DNA of 26,787 nt. It comes from an uncultured Angelakisella sp. GTDB lineage: Bacteria > Bacillota > Clostridia > Oscillospirales > Ruminococcaceae. The notes under the pieces were generated by a model. The model was not told where the DNA came from, searched no databases, and worked only from the letters and a program-made list of their open reading frames with translations. Below are positions 9,307 through 18,897 of this stretch, piece by piece. Numbering within the stretch: the stretch's first letter is position 1; every line of letters begins with the position of its first letter. The stretch is taken from the NCBI GenBank assembly GCA_934524965.1, contig CAKSYU010000025.1:1-26787 (forward strand). The letters run 5' to 3'. The position numbers were made by a program, and so were the translations under genes.

Positions 9307-10614
9307 ATGGCGATCCTCACCACCCGCCCCCGCGGCACCAATGATTTTCTCCCCGCCGAGACCCCCCGCTGGCAGTATGTCGAGCGTACCCTGCTCTCTA
9401 CTGCCGCGCTGTACGGCTACGGCGAGATCCGTACCCCTACCTTCGAGCATACCGAGCTGTTCCAGCGCGGGGTAGGGGATACCACCGATGTGGTCAGCAA
9501 GGAAATGTATACCTTTACCGATAAGGGCGACCGTTCCATCACCCTGCGTCCGGAGGGTACCTCCGGTATCTGCCGCGCCGCCATTGAAAACGGTCTTCTG
9601 GGCGATGCCCTGCCCCTCAAGGTCAGTTATGTGTTCAACTGCTTCCGCTATGAAAAAGCCCAGCGCGGACGCTTCCGCCAGTTCCATCAGTTCGGCGTGG
9701 AATGCTACGGCGCCACCCAGCCCGTCACCGATGCCGAGGTCATTTCGCTGGCGTGGGAGGGTATGCAGACCCTCGGGCTCAAGGATCTGACCCTTGCCAT
9801 CAATTCCATCGGCTGCCCCGCCTGCCGCGCCGAGTACCACAAGGCGCTGCGCACCTACTTTGAGAGCCGTCGGGAGGAACTGTGCGAGACCTGCAAGGAG
9901 CGTCTGGAGAAAAACCCCATGCGCATTCTGGACTGCAAATCCCCCGTCTGCGGCGAGATCGCCAAGGGTGCGCCCCGTGTGCTGGATTACCTCTGCGATG
10001 ACTGCCGGAGCCACTTTGAAAAGGTACAGACCCTGCTGCAGGACGCCGATATTCCCTTTACGGTCGATGCCGGCATCGTCCGCGGGCTGGATTACTACAC
10101 CCGCACCGTCTTTGAGATCTCCGTTCCCGGGTTTCCCGCATTGTGCGGCGGCGGGCGTTACGGCGGCTTGAGCCGTCAGCTTGGCGGTCCCGATGTGGAA
10201 GGGATCGGCTTTGCCATGGGTCTGGAGCGACTCATCATGGTGATGGAGCAGCAGGGCTGTGATTTTCCTGAGCCGCAGCAATGCGACCTTTACATCGCCT
10301 CGATGGGCGATGCCGCCGCAGAGGAGGCGTTCCGCCTGACCACCCAGCTCCGCCGGGAGGGCTATGCCGTCCAGTGCGACCTGATGGGACGCAGCGTCAA
10401 GGCACAGATGAAGTATGCCAATAAAATCGGCGCCCTGTACAGCATGGTGCTGGGCGACAGTGAGCTGCAAAGCGGATCTGTCCAGTTAAAGCAGATGGCA
10501 ACCGGCACCGCAAAATCCATCTCCCTTGCTCATTTCCTGCCGGAATTTGAAACCGAGATGCAAAACGGCTGGTTTGCCGCCGCTGCCGATGCCGCCGAGA
10601 ATGTCAGCCGCTGA
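9307..10614 (+). CDS. hisS: Histidyl-tRNA synthetase
   Basis: This class II synthetase attaches histidine to tRNA-His. The 435-residue protein shows the expected motifs: PRGTNDFLP at the start, TLRPEGTSGICRAA, motif 2 (CFRYEKAQRGRFRQFHQFGVE region, near residue 115), the histidine-specific RGLDYYTRTVFE (around 260), and motif 3 GIGFAMGLERL. A CxxC-rich segment (SIGCPAC, CETCKE, DCKSPVC, CDDC; residues about 165-235) suggests bound zinc and occurs in many Clostridial HisS proteins. The start follows GGAAGGAAG. It is followed by aspS, a common pairing in Firmicutes, but aspS has its own promoter. Confidence 0.97.
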   Translation: MAILTTRPRGTNDFLPAETPRWQYVERTLLSTAALYGYGEIRTPTFEHTELFQRGVGDTTDVVSKEMYTFTDKGDRSITLRPEGTSGICRAAIENGLLGDALPLKVSYVFNCFRYEKAQRGRFRQFHQFGVECYGATQPVTDAEVISLAWEGMQTLGLKDLTLAINSIGCPACRAEYHKALRTYFESRREELCETCKERLEKNPMRILDCKSPVCGEIAKGAPRVLDYLCDDCRSHFEKVQTLLQDADIPFTVDAGIVRGLDYYTRTVFEISVPGFPALCGGGRYGGLSRQLGGPDVEGIGFAMGLERLIMVMEQQGCDFPEPQQCDLYIASMGDAAAEEAFRLTTQLRREGYAVQCDLMGRSVKAQMKYANKIGALYSMVLGDSELQSGSVQLKQMATGTAKSISLAHFLPEFETEMQNGWFAAAADAAENVSR

Positions 10615-10651
10615 GACAGCCAACGCACTTAAAAAGCCTCCGCAAAACCCT

Positions 10652-10679
10652 TTGACACCGCCCCTATTCGTGCTATAAT
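10652..10679 (+). promoter_or_regulatory. Sigma-A promoter for aspS
   Basis: Perfect TTGACA (10652-10657) and perfect TATAAT (10674-10679) with a 16-bp spacer, 160 bp upstream of the aspS start. Confidence 0.85.
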
Positions 10680-10685
10680 TAGTTG

Positions 10686-10800
10686 TTAATAAGTCCGGAT
10701 CTTGCTTACCGAACAGGATCGGGCGGTCACGCCTCCGCTTTTGTCGGGCTGACCCTTACGGGCAGCCCTCCCCGCTGCGGCGCGCCCGCCCCGTCTTTAA
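10686..10800. repeat. GC-rich structured leader of aspS, possible degenerate element E
   Basis: The predicted aspS leader is rich in short inverted repeats: GGGCTG (10746-10751) pairs with CAGCCC (10763-10768) around CCC/GGG, and GGGCGG near 10721 can pair with CCGCCC near 10786. It resembles the cloverleaf family in composition but lacks the clean three-hairpin plan. No T-box consensus (AGGGTGG-type) is present, so regulation by uncharged tRNA is not supported. Confidence 0.45.
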
Positions 10801-10838
10801 AAAAGCATAGTCCCCAAAACAAAAGGAGTGCAAAACTT

Positions 10839-12629
<1,791 letters not shown>

Positions 12630-12635
12630 AAAATC

Positions 12636-12663
12636 AGTCCCTGCCGCACGGCGGGGACTTTTT
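12636..12663 (+). terminator. Terminator after aspS
   Basis: AGTCCCTGCCG (12636-12646) pairs with CGGCGGGGACT ending at 12659 (CAC loop region, one wobble), followed by a run of T. Confidence 0.85.
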
Positions 12664-12669
12664 CTGCCC

Positions 12670-12698
12670 TTGACTTTTCCACCGGCTTCCGCTATCTT
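12670..12698 (+). promoter_or_regulatory. Sigma-A promoter of the DUF3592-like gene, abutting a DnaA-box sequence
   Basis: TTGACT (12670-12675) and TATCTT (12693-12698) are spaced by 17 bp, 35 bp upstream of the start codon. TGTGGATAA (12698-12706), an exact complement of the DnaA box TTATCCACA, directly follows the -10; this may be chance. Confidence 0.5.
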
Positions 12699-12732
12699 GT
12701 GGATAAAGAACTTTTGCGGGGGAGGGGACACC

Positions 12733-13281
12733 ATGACCGATCTTGAAATCATTCGGCTGGTATTCGGCATTTTTCTGGGGTTAGGCGGGGCTGTCCTGCT
12801 GCTCTTGGCGTTTACTGTCGGCTACAAATATCTGGTGATGGAGCAACGCTGTACCTGCCGCACCAACGGCACCGTCACGGGGTACAGCGCCGTTTCCTAT
12901 GGGGGAGAGGGCAGCGCCGTGCATCTGCCGGCGGTGCGCTACACCGTGGAGGGGCAGGAGTATCAGGTCACAGGTCCCCGCTATCGGGGCTATGTCACCC
13001 GCACCGTCAGCACCCCCTTTGCGGAAAACTCCTGCCGCTGTTACGAAAAAAACGGGGTTTTGCATATCGAACGCAGCCGCAATTCCTTTGCAGGTGTAAG
13101 CCGAAACCCCTTGGCGGAGCAGTACCCCATCGGCACGGTGCTGCCCGTTTGGTTTGATCCGCAAAAGCCAAAGCGGAGCTATGTGCTGCGCTGCCCCCCA
13201 AATCAGTGGGTCTTCTGGCTGCTGTTCCTTTTCGGTCTGGTGGTCTGGCTTGCCTGCGCACTGGTTCTCATTCTGCTGTAA
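12733..13281 (+). CDS. Small membrane protein, DUF3592-like
   Basis: A 182-residue protein with an N-terminal membrane helix (about 7-32), a beta-rich extracytoplasmic or cytoplasmic domain of about 120 residues, and a C-terminal helix (about 158-182). The central pattern (V-x-Y-x-V-x-G-x-x-Y, then IGTVLPVWFDPQKPKRSYVL) is the arrangement seen in DUF3592 proteins: a conversion-type beta fold flanked by two helices and a Y/F-x-P motif. The function of the family is unknown. The start ATG follows GGGGGAGGGGA (12718-12728). It stands alone, with its own promoter, between the aspS terminator and cloverleaf element F, and is convergent with gpsA. Confidence 0.7.
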   Translation: MTDLEIIRLVFGIFLGLGGAVLLLLAFTVGYKYLVMEQRCTCRTNGTVTGYSAVSYGGEGSAVHLPAVRYTVEGQEYQVTGPRYRGYVTRTVSTPFAENSCRCYEKNGVLHIERSRNSFAGVSRNPLAEQYPIGTVLPVWFDPQKPKRSYVLRCPPNQWVFWLLFLFGLVVWLACALVLILL

Positions 13282-13297
13282 ACAAAGCCGAGGATAT

Positions 13298-13392
13298 GCC
13301 CGCAGGGCAAACCGTCCTTTGGACGGTTTTGGCAGGGGGCGGTCTGCGACCGCCCCCTGCCAGCCCCGACTTCGTCGGGGCGCCCTGCGGGC
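13298..13392. repeat. Cloverleaf multi-hairpin element F
   Basis: An 11-bp stem (13298-13308 with 13382-13392) encloses three hairpins: 13309-13329 (9 bp, TTT loop), 13331-13361 (14 bp, TGC loop, holding the shared module GGTCTGCGACC at 13341-13351) and 13364-13380 (7 bp, TTC loop). The second hairpin ends in CCCCCTGCC, close to the end motif of other copies. It is located between two convergent genes. Confidence 0.87.
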
Positions 13393-13415
13393 GCTGTCCC
13401 CTAACCCCAACCAAA

Positions 13416-13457
13416 AACCGGAGAAGAAGCTTACCGCTCCCTCTCCGGTTCCTTTTT
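13416..13457. terminator. Bidirectional terminator between the DUF3592-like gene and gpsA
   Basis: AACCGGAGA (13416-13424) pairs with TCTCCGGTT (13442-13450). CCTTTTTCTTT follows on the plus strand, and the minus strand has GGTTTTTGG after the stem, fitting a terminator used by both convergent units. Confidence 0.75.
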
Positions 13458-13471
13458 CTTTGCGCTTCCGC

Positions 13472-14455
13472 TCAAAACTCGCTTTTCTTATCCCGCAGCA
13501 TCAGCTCGGTCAGGGCAGCGTCCGGCGCTTTTCCCTCAAACAAAATGGCATACACACACTCGCAGATGGGCATACGAACTCCCAACCGCCTTGCCAGCGC
13601 CGTCACGCTTTGGGCAGCATAATAGCCCTCCACCACTGCGTGCCGCTCGCCCAGGTTCCCCGCTGCGTGCGCCCCCTGCCCGATGGCAACGCCCGCCATA
13701 TGGTTGCGGGAATGCGGCGAGGTGCAGGTCACCACCATATCCCCCAGCCCTGCCAGTCCAAAGCAGGTGGTCTCCTCTCCGCCCGCCGCCTTGATCAGGG
13801 CGGAAAGCTCCACCAATGCGCGGCTCATCAGCAGTGCCTTGGCATTATCGCCGTAGCCCATGCCCTCCGCCATGCCCGCCGCCAGCGCTATAATATTCTT
13901 TGCCGCGCCGCACAGCTCCACACCGGTCACATCGGTGCTGCTGTAAACGCGAAAACACGGGTTCACAAAAAGATCCTGCACCCGCTCGGCGACCGCTCTT
14001 TCGGGGCACGCCGCCACGCAGCCGGTGGGCATCTCCCGCGCCACCTCCTCCGCATGGGAAGGACCCGAAAGCGCCGCCACCGCGTAGCCCGGCAGCACCT
14101 CGTTCAGGATCTGCGACATGCGCAGCCCGCTCTGCGGCTCCACGCCCTTTGCCACCGTCACCAAAATCGTTCCTGCCGTCAGATAGGGCTTTACCCGCTC
14201 GGCAGTCTGCCGCATGGCATAGCTGGGTGGTGCAAAAATCACCAGCTCGCATCCGCTCACCGCCTCCTCGCAGTGGGTCAGCCGCAGCGTAGGGGGCAGC
14301 GGAATACCGGGCAGCATTTTATTTTCCTTCTGTTCCTGCAGGGCGCAGCTCTCCTCCTCACAGTACGACCACAGCGTGACCTCGTTCCCGTTCCGTTGCA
14401 GCAGCAGCGCCAGGGCGGTCCCCCATGCGCCGCTGCCCAGTACAGCGATCTTCAT
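13472..14455 (-). CDS. gpsA: NAD(P)-dependent glycerol-3-phosphate dehydrogenase
   Basis: It reduces dihydroxyacetone phosphate to sn-glycerol 3-phosphate, the backbone for phospholipids. The 327-residue protein has the Rossmann motif VLGSGAWGTALA at the N-terminus, AKGVEP (about 100), LSGPSHAEEVA, and the catalytic-domain signature KNIIALAAGMAEGMGYGDNAKALLMSR split over residues 190-216. The chosen ATG (14455-14453) begins MKIAVLGSGAWG and follows AAGGAGGAAATG; an earlier ATG there is out of frame and stops at once. It lies downstream of plsY, the enzyme that consumes its product, with cloverleaf element G in the gap. Confidence 0.96.
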   Translation of the reverse strand: MKIAVLGSGAWGTALALLLQRNGNEVTLWSYCEEESCALQEQKENKMLPGIPLPPTLRLTHCEEAVSGCELVIFAPPSYAMRQTAERVKPYLTAGTILVTVAKGVEPQSGLRMSQILNEVLPGYAVAALSGPSHAEEVAREMPTGCVAACPERAVAERVQDLFVNPCFRVYSSTDVTGVELCGAAKNIIALAAGMAEGMGYGDNAKALLMSRALVELSALIKAAGGEETTCFGLAGLGDMVVTCTSPHSRNHMAGVAIGQGAHAAGNLGERHAVVEGYYAAQSVTALARRLGVRMPICECVYAILFEGKAPDAALTELMLRDKKSEF

Positions 14456-14510
14456 TCCATTTCCTCCTTGCCGGCTCCGCCGGCGGGTCTTGTCGGTTTT
14501 TTTCTGTCGG

Positions 14511-14636
14511 TGCAGGGAGGAGGGGAGAGGGGCGCAGCCCCCGGCGGCTCCGCCGCCGCTGCGGACTTTCGTCCGCAGGAACCGCCCCGCAGGGCGGTTC
14601 GGGCTGCGCCCCCGTTCTCCCATTTATCCCCCTGCC
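14511..14636. repeat. Cloverleaf multi-hairpin element G, inside the plsY-gpsA operon
   Basis: A 12-bp stem (14529-14540 with 14601-14612) encloses hairpins 14542-14558 (7 bp, TCC loop), 14560-14577 (7 bp, TTTC loop) and 14580-14599 (8 bp, CGCA loop). End motifs TGCAGGG (14511-14517) and CCCCCTGCC (14628-14636) pair on the outside. It is nearly identical to element D over the stem and the second and third hairpins. It fills the gap between two co-oriented lipid genes. Confidence 0.87.
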
Positions 14637-14641
14637 TTTCG

Positions 14642-15238
14642 TCAGATCTTATTTTCCTCGCCCCGTGCCAGCCGCACCATGTTCTCACGGTGCGCCCACA
14701 GGATCAGCAGCGTCATCACGGCGGCGCACCCCACGGGGATCGCGGGCGCCGCGCCCTGCCCATGGCACCACAGCGCCACCGCAGGGGTCAGCGCCGCGCC
14801 GGCAATGATCGACCCCAGCGAGATGCACCGGCTCAGCAGCACCGGTACCGCCCACAGTACAGCCAGCGGCAGCAGCAAAATGGGGTACAGCACCGCCACG
14901 GCGCCCACCGTGCAGGCAATGCCCTTGCCGCCCCGAAAGCCGAAGTACAGCGGGAACATGTGCCCCACCACCGCGAATACGGCAGCGACGCAGCCGCCCT
15001 CCCGTCCGGCAAGCAGCAGTCCCAGCCAGGTTGCCAGCGCCGCCTTTGCCGCATCTCCGGCAAAGGTCAAAAGCGCCGCTTTCAGTCGATAGGTGCGCAG
15101 CATATTGGTGGCGCCGGTGCCGCCGCTGCCGTGCTTTCGCACATCGTCATGGTACAGCCGGCGGCTCAGCAGCACGCCGGTGCTGCTGCTCCCCAGCAGG
15201 TATGCCGCCGCCGCACACAGGATATATCTTAAAATCAT
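14642..15238 (-). CDS. plsY: Acyl-phosphate:glycerol-3-phosphate acyltransferase
   Basis: This membrane enzyme transfers an acyl group from acyl-phosphate to glycerol 3-phosphate, making lysophosphatidate. The 198-residue protein has about five to seven hydrophobic segments and the family motifs: motif 1 KHGSGGTGATNMLRT (residues about 34-48), motif 2 FGFRGGKGIACT (about 97-108) and motif 3 HRENMVRLARGEE at the C-terminus. In motif 1 the usual GSGN is GSGG, a small departure. The start MILRYILC follows CCAAAGGAG; the frame is open further upstream across the promoter, and those starts are rejected. It is first in an operon with gpsA and divergent from the MFS gene. Confidence 0.94.
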   Translation of the reverse strand: MILRYILCAAAAYLLGSSSTGVLLSRRLYHDDVRKHGSGGTGATNMLRTYRLKAALLTFAGDAAKAALATWLGLLLAGREGGCVAAVFAVVGHMFPLYFGFRGGKGIACTVGAVAVLYPILLLPLAVLWAVPVLLSRCISLGSIIAGAALTPAVALWCHGQGAAPAIPVGCAAVMTLLILWAHRENMVRLARGEENKI

Positions 15239-15332
15239 TTTTCGAGGTCTCCTTTGGGTAATTCTCTCTGTCACGGGATAATATGGGAAAGCTCCTGCCG
15301 GACTATTCCTTGTCCCGCCGTATATGCCGCCT

Positions 15333-15361
15333 ATTGTAGCAAACTTCCCCCGCCGGTTCAA
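15333..15361 (-). promoter_or_regulatory. Sigma-A promoter for plsY-gpsA
   Basis: On the minus strand TTGAAC (15361-15356) and TACAAT (15338-15333) are separated by 17 bp, about 95 bp before the plsY start. Confidence 0.75.
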
Positions 15362-15391
15362 GCAGGATTTTGTAAACTATCTCTCTCCACC

Positions 15392-15420
15392 TTGTAAATC
15401 CCCCCGTTTTGCGCTATGAT
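15392..15420 (+). promoter_or_regulatory. Sigma-A promoter for the MFS transporter gene
   Basis: TTGTAA (15392-15397) and TATGAT (15415-15420) are separated by 17 bp, 40 bp before the start codon. It is back to back with the plsY promoter, only about 30 bp apart. Confidence 0.7.
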
Positions 15421-15460
15421 AGGTGCAGTACCCCCACAAATGTAAGAGGAGATATTGACT

Positions 15461-16798
15461 ATGAACCTGAAGCTCAACAACAAACGCACCATACTGGTCG
15501 GGCTTGCGTTCCTTTCCATCTGCGCCTTCTGGCAGATGTACAACAGCGTGATCCCGAAGATCCTTACCTACACCTTCCACCTTGATGAAACCTATTCCGG
15601 TATCATTATGGCGGCGGATAACGTTCTGGCGCTGTTCCTGCTGCCGCTGTTCGGCGCCATCAGCGATAAGAGCCGCAGCCGTATGGGACGCCGTATGCCC
15701 TTTATTCTGGTCGGTACCGGCTGCGCCGTCCTGCTGATGATGCTGCTGCCCATTCTGGATAACAGCTACGCTGCCAATCCCTCCGTTTCCAAGCTGGTGC
15801 TTTTCATCGCCGTGCTGGGGCTGCTGCTGGTTGCCATGGGCACCTACCGCTCTCCGGCGGTCGCCCTCATGCCCGATGTCACCCCCAAGCCGCTGCGCAG
15901 CCGCGCCAACGCCATCATCAATTTGATGGGCGCCGTGGGCGGTATTCTGTACCTGCTTATTACCAGCGTCCTGTATTCCTCCAGCCGTGTTGCGGGTTTG
16001 GATCATGTCAATTACCTGCCGCTGTTTGCTATTGTAGCGGGCATCATGGCTGTCTCGGTCGGCATTCTGTTCGCCACCATTCGGGAGAAAAAGCTGCATG
16101 AGGAAAACATGAAGCTGGAAGCCGAGCACCCCGAATGGAACCTTGCCGAGGTGGACGAAAGCGGCAATGAAAAGCTGCCTCCCGCCGTCCGCCGCAGTCT
16201 GGGCTTTTTGCTCGCCTCCATTGCGCTGTGGTTTATCGGCTACAATGCCATCGAAACCTGGTTCACCACCTTTGCCGACAGAATGTGGGGCATGGCGCTG
16301 GGCGATGCTACCCTGTGCCTGACCATCGCCACCGCAGGCGCCATCTGCTCCTACATTCCGGTCGGCATCGCCGCCAGCCGCGTCGGACGCCGCCGCACCA
16401 TTCTGTTCGGCGTTCTGCTGCTTACCGCCTGCTTTGGCTCCGGCTATGTCTACACCCTGTTCAATAACACTTTCCACCCGGCGCTGTATGCGCTGTTTGC
16501 ACTGGTCGGCGTTGCTTGGGCTTCCATCAATGTCAACAGTCTGCCTATGGTTGTGGAAATGTGCAAGGGCAGCGATGTCGGTAAGTTTACCGGTTACTAT
16601 TACACCGCCAGCATGGCGGCGCAGACCATCACCCCCATTGTGGCGGGCTGGCTGCTCAAGCATGTCAGCTACTCGGTGCTGTTCCTGTATTCCGCCGTCT
16701 TTGTGGCGCTGGCGTTCTTCACCATGCTTATGGTGCGCCACGGCGATGTCAAGGTTGAAGCCAAGCGCGGCTTGGAAGCGTTTGACGTCGACGACTGA
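15461..16798 (+). CDS. MFS transporter, SLC45/GPH sugar-transporter-like
   Basis: A 445-residue protein with about 12 predicted membrane helices in two halves. The first half carries the loop 2-3 motif GAISDKSRSRMGRRMP (residues 65-80) and the second an equivalent ASRVGRRRTILFG. The WQMYNSVIPKIL segment of helix 1 and the DKSRSRMGRRMPFI loop resemble the SLC45/GPH branch of the major facilitator superfamily, whose characterised members move sugars with protons or sodium. The substrate cannot be read from the sequence. The start follows AAGAGGAGA (15444-15452). It is a single-gene unit with its own promoter and a strong terminator (16816-16861). Confidence 0.8.
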   Translation: MNLKLNNKRTILVGLAFLSICAFWQMYNSVIPKILTYTFHLDETYSGIIMAADNVLALFLLPLFGAISDKSRSRMGRRMPFILVGTGCAVLLMMLLPILDNSYAANPSVSKLVLFIAVLGLLLVAMGTYRSPAVALMPDVTPKPLRSRANAIINLMGAVGGILYLLITSVLYSSSRVAGLDHVNYLPLFAIVAGIMAVSVGILFATIREKKLHEENMKLEAEHPEWNLAEVDESGNEKLPPAVRRSLGFLLASIALWFIGYNAIETWFTTFADRMWGMALGDATLCLTIATAGAICSYIPVGIAASRVGRRRTILFGVLLLTACFGSGYVYTLFNNTFHPALYALFALVGVAWASINVNSLPMVVEMCKGSDVGKFTGYYYTASMAAQTITPIVAGWLLKHVSYSVLFLYSAVFVALAFFTMLMVRHGDVKVEAKRGLEAFDVDD

Positions 16799-16815
16799 TC
16801 ATTCTCTAACTGCAT

Positions 16816-16861
16816 TCCCCCGACCCGGAAAGGCTTTCCCTCTCCCGTCGGGGGATTTTTT
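16816..16861 (+). terminator. Terminator after the MFS transporter gene
   Basis: TCCCCCGAC (16816-16824) pairs with GTCGGGGGA (16847-16855), followed by TTTTTT. Confidence 0.88.
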
Positions 16862-16895
16862 CGGTAAAATACCGTCCCCTTTTCCTGTCCTAATG

Positions 16896-16904
16896 TGCTA
16901 TAAT
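16896..16904 (+). promoter_or_regulatory. Extended -10 promoter for the CorA gene
   Basis: TG-C-TATAAT (16896-16904) is a consensus extended -10; the -35 is weak. It is 33 bp before the start codon. Confidence 0.6.
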
Positions 16905-16937
16905 GACCTCAATACCATCATGTTGGGAGGAGCCGCT

Positions 16938-17843
16938 ATGCAGTATTACCGTTTGGGAGAGACAATGGAGCCGCTGGATAGTCTGCCGTCGGAGGAAACA
17001 CATATTCTGGCGGTGCTTCGTCCGGAGGAGCTGCACAGCGCGCCGCTTCCCGCCGGTCTTACTCCGCCTCAACCGGCGGAGGAGGGGCGGGATAACCAGT
17101 ATTGCCGGCTGCACATCGGGCAGGGAGCATTATCCGGGCAGCTTCGTCTGCCGCAGCGCGCCGCGCAGTCGGGCAAATGCTTTGCCTTTGCTTTGGCGGG
17201 GAACAGTCTTCTGCTGGTCGACCATAACGGCTTTGCCTCCGAGTGCATCGGGCGGCTGACCCTGCCCGTCGGGCACCCCCTGACGGCAGATGAGCTGCTG
17301 GCGGAGCTGTTTACCGTGCTGATCCACGATGACCTTTCGGCGCTGCAGGAGCTGGAAAGCCGCCTGACTGCGCTGGAGCAGGCGGTGCTTGCCGAGGATA
17401 CCGAAAAATTTATCCACAAAATGAGCGCCATTCGGCGGGAGCTGAATCGGGAAAACCGCTTTTACGCCCAGCTGGGTGATTTTTCGGAAACAATGCAGGA
17501 GGACGCCGGTGAATTGCTGGGACATCGGGCGCAGCGGCGCATCGGGTATTTTTCCCGCCGGGCGGATACCCTTGCGCGCGAGACCCAGATGCTGCGGGAA
17601 TACGCCACGCAGATCAGCGGGGAGTATCAGGCTCAGGTGGATATCCTGCAAAACCGTGTCATGAAACTTCTTACCATTGTGACCACCATCTTCCTGCCGC
17701 TTTCTCTCATCGTCGGCTGGTACGGCATGAACTTTGATATGCCGGAGCTGGGCTGGCGGTACGGCTATCCGGTCATTATTCTGGTCGCCGTGGTGGTCGT
17801 ACTGCTGCTGGTGCGTTATTTCCGCCGCAAAAAGTGGCTGTGA
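16938..17843 (+). CDS. corA: CorA-family divalent cation (magnesium) channel
   Basis: CorA proteins form pentameric membrane channels for Mg2+ and sometimes Co2+ or Ni2+. The 301-residue protein has a cytoplasmic N-terminal domain with a long helical stretch (about residues 125-240), then two C-terminal membrane helices. The signature YGMNFDMPE (GMN at 263-265) sits in the loop right after the first helix, and the basic tail RYFRRKKWL follows the second. The N-terminal domain is more divergent than in classical CorA, so the transported ion is uncertain. The start follows GGGAGG (16925-16930); upstream starts lie in the MFS gene. It is followed by a hairpin terminator. Confidence 0.88.
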   Translation: MQYYRLGETMEPLDSLPSEETHILAVLRPEELHSAPLPAGLTPPQPAEEGRDNQYCRLHIGQGALSGQLRLPQRAAQSGKCFAFALAGNSLLLVDHNGFASECIGRLTLPVGHPLTADELLAELFTVLIHDDLSALQELESRLTALEQAVLAEDTEKFIHKMSAIRRELNRENRFYAQLGDFSETMQEDAGELLGHRAQRRIGYFSRRADTLARETQMLREYATQISGEYQAQVDILQNRVMKLLTIVTTIFLPLSLIVGWYGMNFDMPELGWRYGYPVIILVAVVVVLLLVRYFRRKKWL

Positions 17844-17866
17844 CCTTGCCTTTTCCCCAAAAACTC

Positions 17867-17896
17867 AGCGGTTCCCCGCAGGGAGCCGCTTTTTAT
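17867..17896. terminator. Terminator between the CorA gene and the convergent GNAT gene
   Basis: AGCGGTTCCC (17867-17876) pairs with GGGAGCCGCT (17881-17890; one wobble), followed by TTTTATT. The minus strand also has a short T run (GTTTTTGG) after the stem, so it may serve both directions. Confidence 0.8.
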
Positions 17897-17909
17897 TCTT
17901 CTGCTTTTA

Positions 17910-18398
17910 TTACAGCTCTTTGCGGTAATAGCACACCCCGCATCGCCGCCCGAACTTCATGGCAATGTTCCGCAGGTGACCCTCCTTCACAAAGCCGTTC
18001 TTCTCGTGGAACCGGCAGGAGGCTTCGTTCTCATCGGTGATGATGGAAATAAGGTTGGTGATGCCCCGCTCCCGCGCCGCCGCCTCGATCGCCGCCAGCA
18101 GCGTCTCGCCCAGATGCGCCCCGCGCAGGTCGGGCGCGATGTAGATGGAAAGATCCGCCGTGTAACGGTAACCGCTGCGGGGGTTAAAGTCGCTGAGATA
18201 CGCAAAGCCCGCCGTCTCTCCGGCATCGTCCCGCACCACCAAAAACGGGAACCGCGCCGTGACCTCCCGCACCCGTTCCCCATACTGCTCCGCCGTCAGT
18301 TCCGCCTCCTCCAGCGAAAAGCTGGTATTTTTCACATAGTAGTTATAGATCTCCCGGCAGCCGGCAATGTCCCGCTCCTCCAGTTTGGTGATGATCAT
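17910..18398 (-). CDS. GNAT-family N-acetyltransferase, phosphinothricin/L-amino acid acetyltransferase-like
   Basis: The 162-residue cytoplasmic enzyme transfers acetyl from acetyl-CoA to an amine. It aligns in outline with the PAT/MnaT/YwnH group: IREATEEDI-like start (ITKLEERDIAGCREIYNYYV), a TSFSLEE segment, the acetyl-CoA loop APDLRGAHLGETLL (about residues 88-101), and the group-typical NEASCRFHEKNGF plus HLRNIAMKFGR near the end. Known members act on methionine sulfone/sulfoximine and phosphinothricin-like amino acids; the native substrate here is unknown. The ATG at 18398 follows AAGGGGGA; the longer frame runs toward the tRNA terminator. It lies downstream of the tRNA pair on the same strand. 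Confidence 0.85.
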   Translation of the reverse strand: MIITKLEERDIAGCREIYNYYVKNTSFSLEEAELTAEQYGERVREVTARFPFLVVRDDAGETAGFAYLSDFNPRSGYRYTADLSIYIAPDLRGAHLGETLLAAIEAAARERGITNLISIITDENEASCRFHEKNGFVKEGHLRNIAMKFGRRCGVCYYRKEL

Positions 18399-18531
18399 TT
18401 GTTTTCCCCCTTGCGTCAGGATTTTGTGGAAAAATGAAAACAAGGCAGGGCAGCGGTCTGTTTTTACCGCGCTTCCTGCCTGTTTCGTATTTGCCTTCCG
18501 GTCAATGGGCTGTCGATTTTTGGGTGTCACC

Positions 18532-18568
18532 GTTTATAAAAAAAGCGCCTTGCCGGCGTCTTTTTTTA
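18532..18568 (-). terminator. Terminator after tRNA-Glu
   Basis: On the minus strand a stem of AAAAAAAG-A-CGCC with GGCGCTTTTTTT (one bulged A, GGCAA loop) ends in the T run. The A/T symmetry would let it act in both directions. Confidence 0.7.
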
Positions 18569-18570
18569 TC

Positions 18571-18645
18571 TGGTGACCCGGACGGGAATCGAACCCGTGT
18601 TACAGCCGTGAAAGGGCCGTGTCTTAGCCGCTTGACCACCGGGCC
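18571..18645 (-). tRNA. tRNA-Glu (anticodon UUC)
   Basis: A full cloverleaf: acceptor GGCCCGG with CCGGGTC (one G-U), D-arm with GGTCAAGCGG, anticodon loop CTTTCAC with anticodon TTC, T-arm GGGTTCGAATCCC, discriminator A, and encoded CCA. It is 75 nt including CCA and lies 4 nt after tRNA-Met. Confidence 0.97.
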
Positions 18646-18649
18646 ATTA

Positions 18650-18726
18650 TGGTAGCGGTAGGTGGACTTGAACCGCCGACACTTCGGGTATGAACCGAAT
18701 GCTCTAGCCAACTGAGCTATACCGCC
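18650..18726 (-). tRNA. tRNA-Met, elongator (anticodon CAU)
   Basis: Acceptor GGCGGTA with TACCGCT, D-arm AGCTCAGTTGGCTAGAGC, anticodon loop TTCATAC with CAT, T-arm GGCGGTTCAAGTCCACC, and encoded CCA (77 nt). The G1 acceptor start and the D-arm resemble the Bacillus elongator Met tRNA rather than the initiator. A CAU anticodon could in principle be tRNA-Ile2 with lysidine, but the acceptor stem fits elongator Met better. Confidence 0.93.
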
Positions 18727-18754
18727 ATTTTAGCGCGATTATCACGCAAGGGTT

Positions 18755-18783
18755 ATTATACTAAAAGCGAAAAGGCTTGTCAA
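18755..18783 (-). promoter_or_regulatory. Consensus sigma-A promoter for the tRNA-Met-tRNA-Glu unit
   Basis: On the minus strand perfect TTGACA (18783-18778) and perfect TATAAT (18760-18755) are separated by 17 bp, about 30 bp before tRNA-Met. Such a perfect promoter suits a stable RNA unit. Confidence 0.92.
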
Positions 18784-18897
18784 CCCTCTTTTTCATCATT
18801 TTTTCCGCCGCGGTGGGGCAAAAACCCCATGAAAACGACCTTTTTATCCCGCCCCTTTGACGAAAACAGAGAATTCCCGCAAAGCCGCCGGATTTCC

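Noticed and set aside
10680..10838. T-box riboswitch in the aspS leader
   Set aside because: No AGGGTGG-type T-box sequence and no specifier-loop arrangement were found.
13154..15232. A 692-codon plus-strand frame across gpsA and plsY
   Set aside because: It runs through two conserved minus-strand genes, a terminator and two cloverleaf elements; the protein is low-complexity Arg/Ala/His-rich.
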